A stretch of DNA of 64,000 nucleotides from Thioclava sediminum. GTDB taxonomy: Bacteria; Pseudomonadota; Alphaproteobacteria; Rhodobacterales; Rhodobacteraceae. The translations under genes and the position numbers were made by a program. The number at the start of each line of letters is the position of its first letter. Positions within the stretch are counted from its first letter, which is position 1. Shown here piece by piece: positions 63,380 to 64,000 of the stretch. The notes beneath the pieces are model-generated. The model made no database searches, was not told where the DNA came from, and saw nothing but the letters and a program-made list of their open reading frames with translations. The stretch covers positions 372,001 to 436,000 of the forward strand of contig NZ_MPZV01000001.1 of assembly GCF_002020355.1 (NCBI RefSeq). Direction: 5' to 3'.

Positions 63380-64000
63380 ATGGCCGTTGAGCTTCTCATC
63401 ATTCCCTGTCTCGCCGACAACTATGCTTATGTCGTGCACGAGGCGGCGACGGACACAACCACCGTGATCGACGTCCCCGAAGCGCCGCCGATCCTGAAGG
63501 CGCTGAACGAACGGGGCTGGAAAGCGAATCTGATCCTGCTGACGCATCACCATGCCGATCACATCGATGGCGTTCAGGCGCTGTCGGCGGCAACGGGGGC
63601 CAAAATCGTCGGGGCCAAAGCGGACGCGCATCGTCTGCCCAAGCTCGATCAGGAGGTCAGCCCCGGCGAAAAGCTCGCGATCGGGATGGAGCATGTCGAG
63701 GTTCTGCCCGCCGATGGGCATACGGTCGGCCATATCGCCTATTACTTCCCCGAGGGCGGTCTGCTGTTTTCCGGCGACAGCCTGATGAGCTGGGGCTGCG
63801 GACGTCTCTTCGAGGGCTCGGCGCAGCAGATGTACGATACGCTGACGCGGTTCAGCGAGTTGCCCGACGAGACGTTGGTCTGTTCGGGGCATGAATATAC
63901 TGAGGCAAATGGTCGCTTCGCGCTCTCGATCGAACCGGAGAACCCGAACCTCATCGACCGGATGGAGAATGTCCGCGCCATTCGCGCTCAGGCCCGCCCC
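63380..64000 (+). CDS. gloB: Hydroxyacylglutathione hydrolase (glyoxalase II), truncated by window end
   Basis: A metallo-beta-lactamase-fold hydrolase that splits S-lactoylglutathione to lactate and glutathione. The visible 207 residues begin MAVELLIIPCLADNYAYVV and contain the metal motif THHHADH, ADGHTVGHIAYYF and VCSGHEYTEAN. The last quarter lies outside the window. It is divergent from the methyltransferase gene. The ATG at 63380 is the family start. Confidence 0.95.
   Translation, partial: MAVELLIIPCLADNYAYVVHEAATDTTTVIDVPEAPPILKALNERGWKANLILLTHHHADHIDGVQALSAATGAKIVGAKADAHRLPKLDQEVSPGEKLAIGMEHVEVLPADGHTVGHIAYYFPEGGLLFSGDSLMSWGCGRLFEGSAQQMYDTLTRFSELPDETLVCSGHEYTEANGRFALSIEPENPNLIDRMENVRAIRAQARP

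Overview
This GC-rich window reads as chromosomal DNA of an alphaproteobacterium of the order Rhodobacterales (the Rhodobacter / Paracoccus / Thioclava / roseobacter group). The pointers are an F1-ATPase operon in the order atpHAGDC, a separate gene for the zeta inhibitor of F1 (DUF1476), a type II lumazine synthase behind an FMN riboswitch, a Bmt plus corrinoid protein plus DUF1638 cluster, an XrtD-type exosortase fused to EpsI, and an RNase E with a large acidic insert. I would not name a genus from this. I see no rRNA, tRNA, CRISPR array, insertion sequence or prophage.

Layout. 1-8 kb: prfB, a small P-loop protein, a short-chain dehydrogenase, a DUF2189 membrane protein, a translationally coupled radical SAM / UdgX DNA-repair pair, ccdA, a TusA-like protein, then an FMN riboswitch and ribH. 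8-16.7 kb (minus strand): rne, a DctB/DctD-type two-component system, and purC-purS-purQ. 17-23 kb: the F1 zeta subunit, a Bmt-like homocysteine methyltransferase, a PA0069-type radical SAM protein, a corrinoid-binding protein, a 52-residue membrane protein with DUF1638, and a SulP transporter. 23-33.7 kb: housekeeping genes including an HNH nuclease, a 3-methyladenine glycosylase, MFS, Lrp, trxB coupled to a RES-domain gene, threonine aldolase, a YcgN-type protein, ribF, a MaoC hydratase and a HAD hydrolase.

33.7-45 kb is the most accessory-looking part: an exopolysaccharide/exosortase locus with a CpsD-like kinase, a Wzz-like chain-length protein, an ExeA-like ATPase, a large TPR lipoprotein, XrtD-EpsI, a group 4 glycosyltransferase, a PPP-type phosphatase and a polyprenyl-phosphate sugar transferase. 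It is organised around a divergent promoter region holding a perfect 11-bp inverted repeat. No VPLPA-CTERM substrate is visible here, so its clients are probably encoded elsewhere.

45-64 kb: TM2 protein, a heme-dependent N-demethylase-like protein, purB, a stand-alone FliG, two GAPDH genes of apparently different coenzyme preference, yfdX, coaD, a CBS protein, a LysR/mmsA divergent pair, an H-type lectin-domain protein, the atpHAGDC operon, a methyltransferase and the start of gloB (cut by the window end). LacI-type palindromes lie upstream of both gap genes, with a weaker match upstream of atpH, suggesting shared central-carbon control.

The items most worth a second look are: a four-copy 3'-UTR element with two hairpins and a conserved core; the DctD-like regulator without a GAFTGA loop; the RES gene coupled to trxB; the inverted repeats between the exosortase operons; the LacI-type operators at gap1, gap2 and atp; and the Asp/Ala difference between the two GAPDH enzymes.
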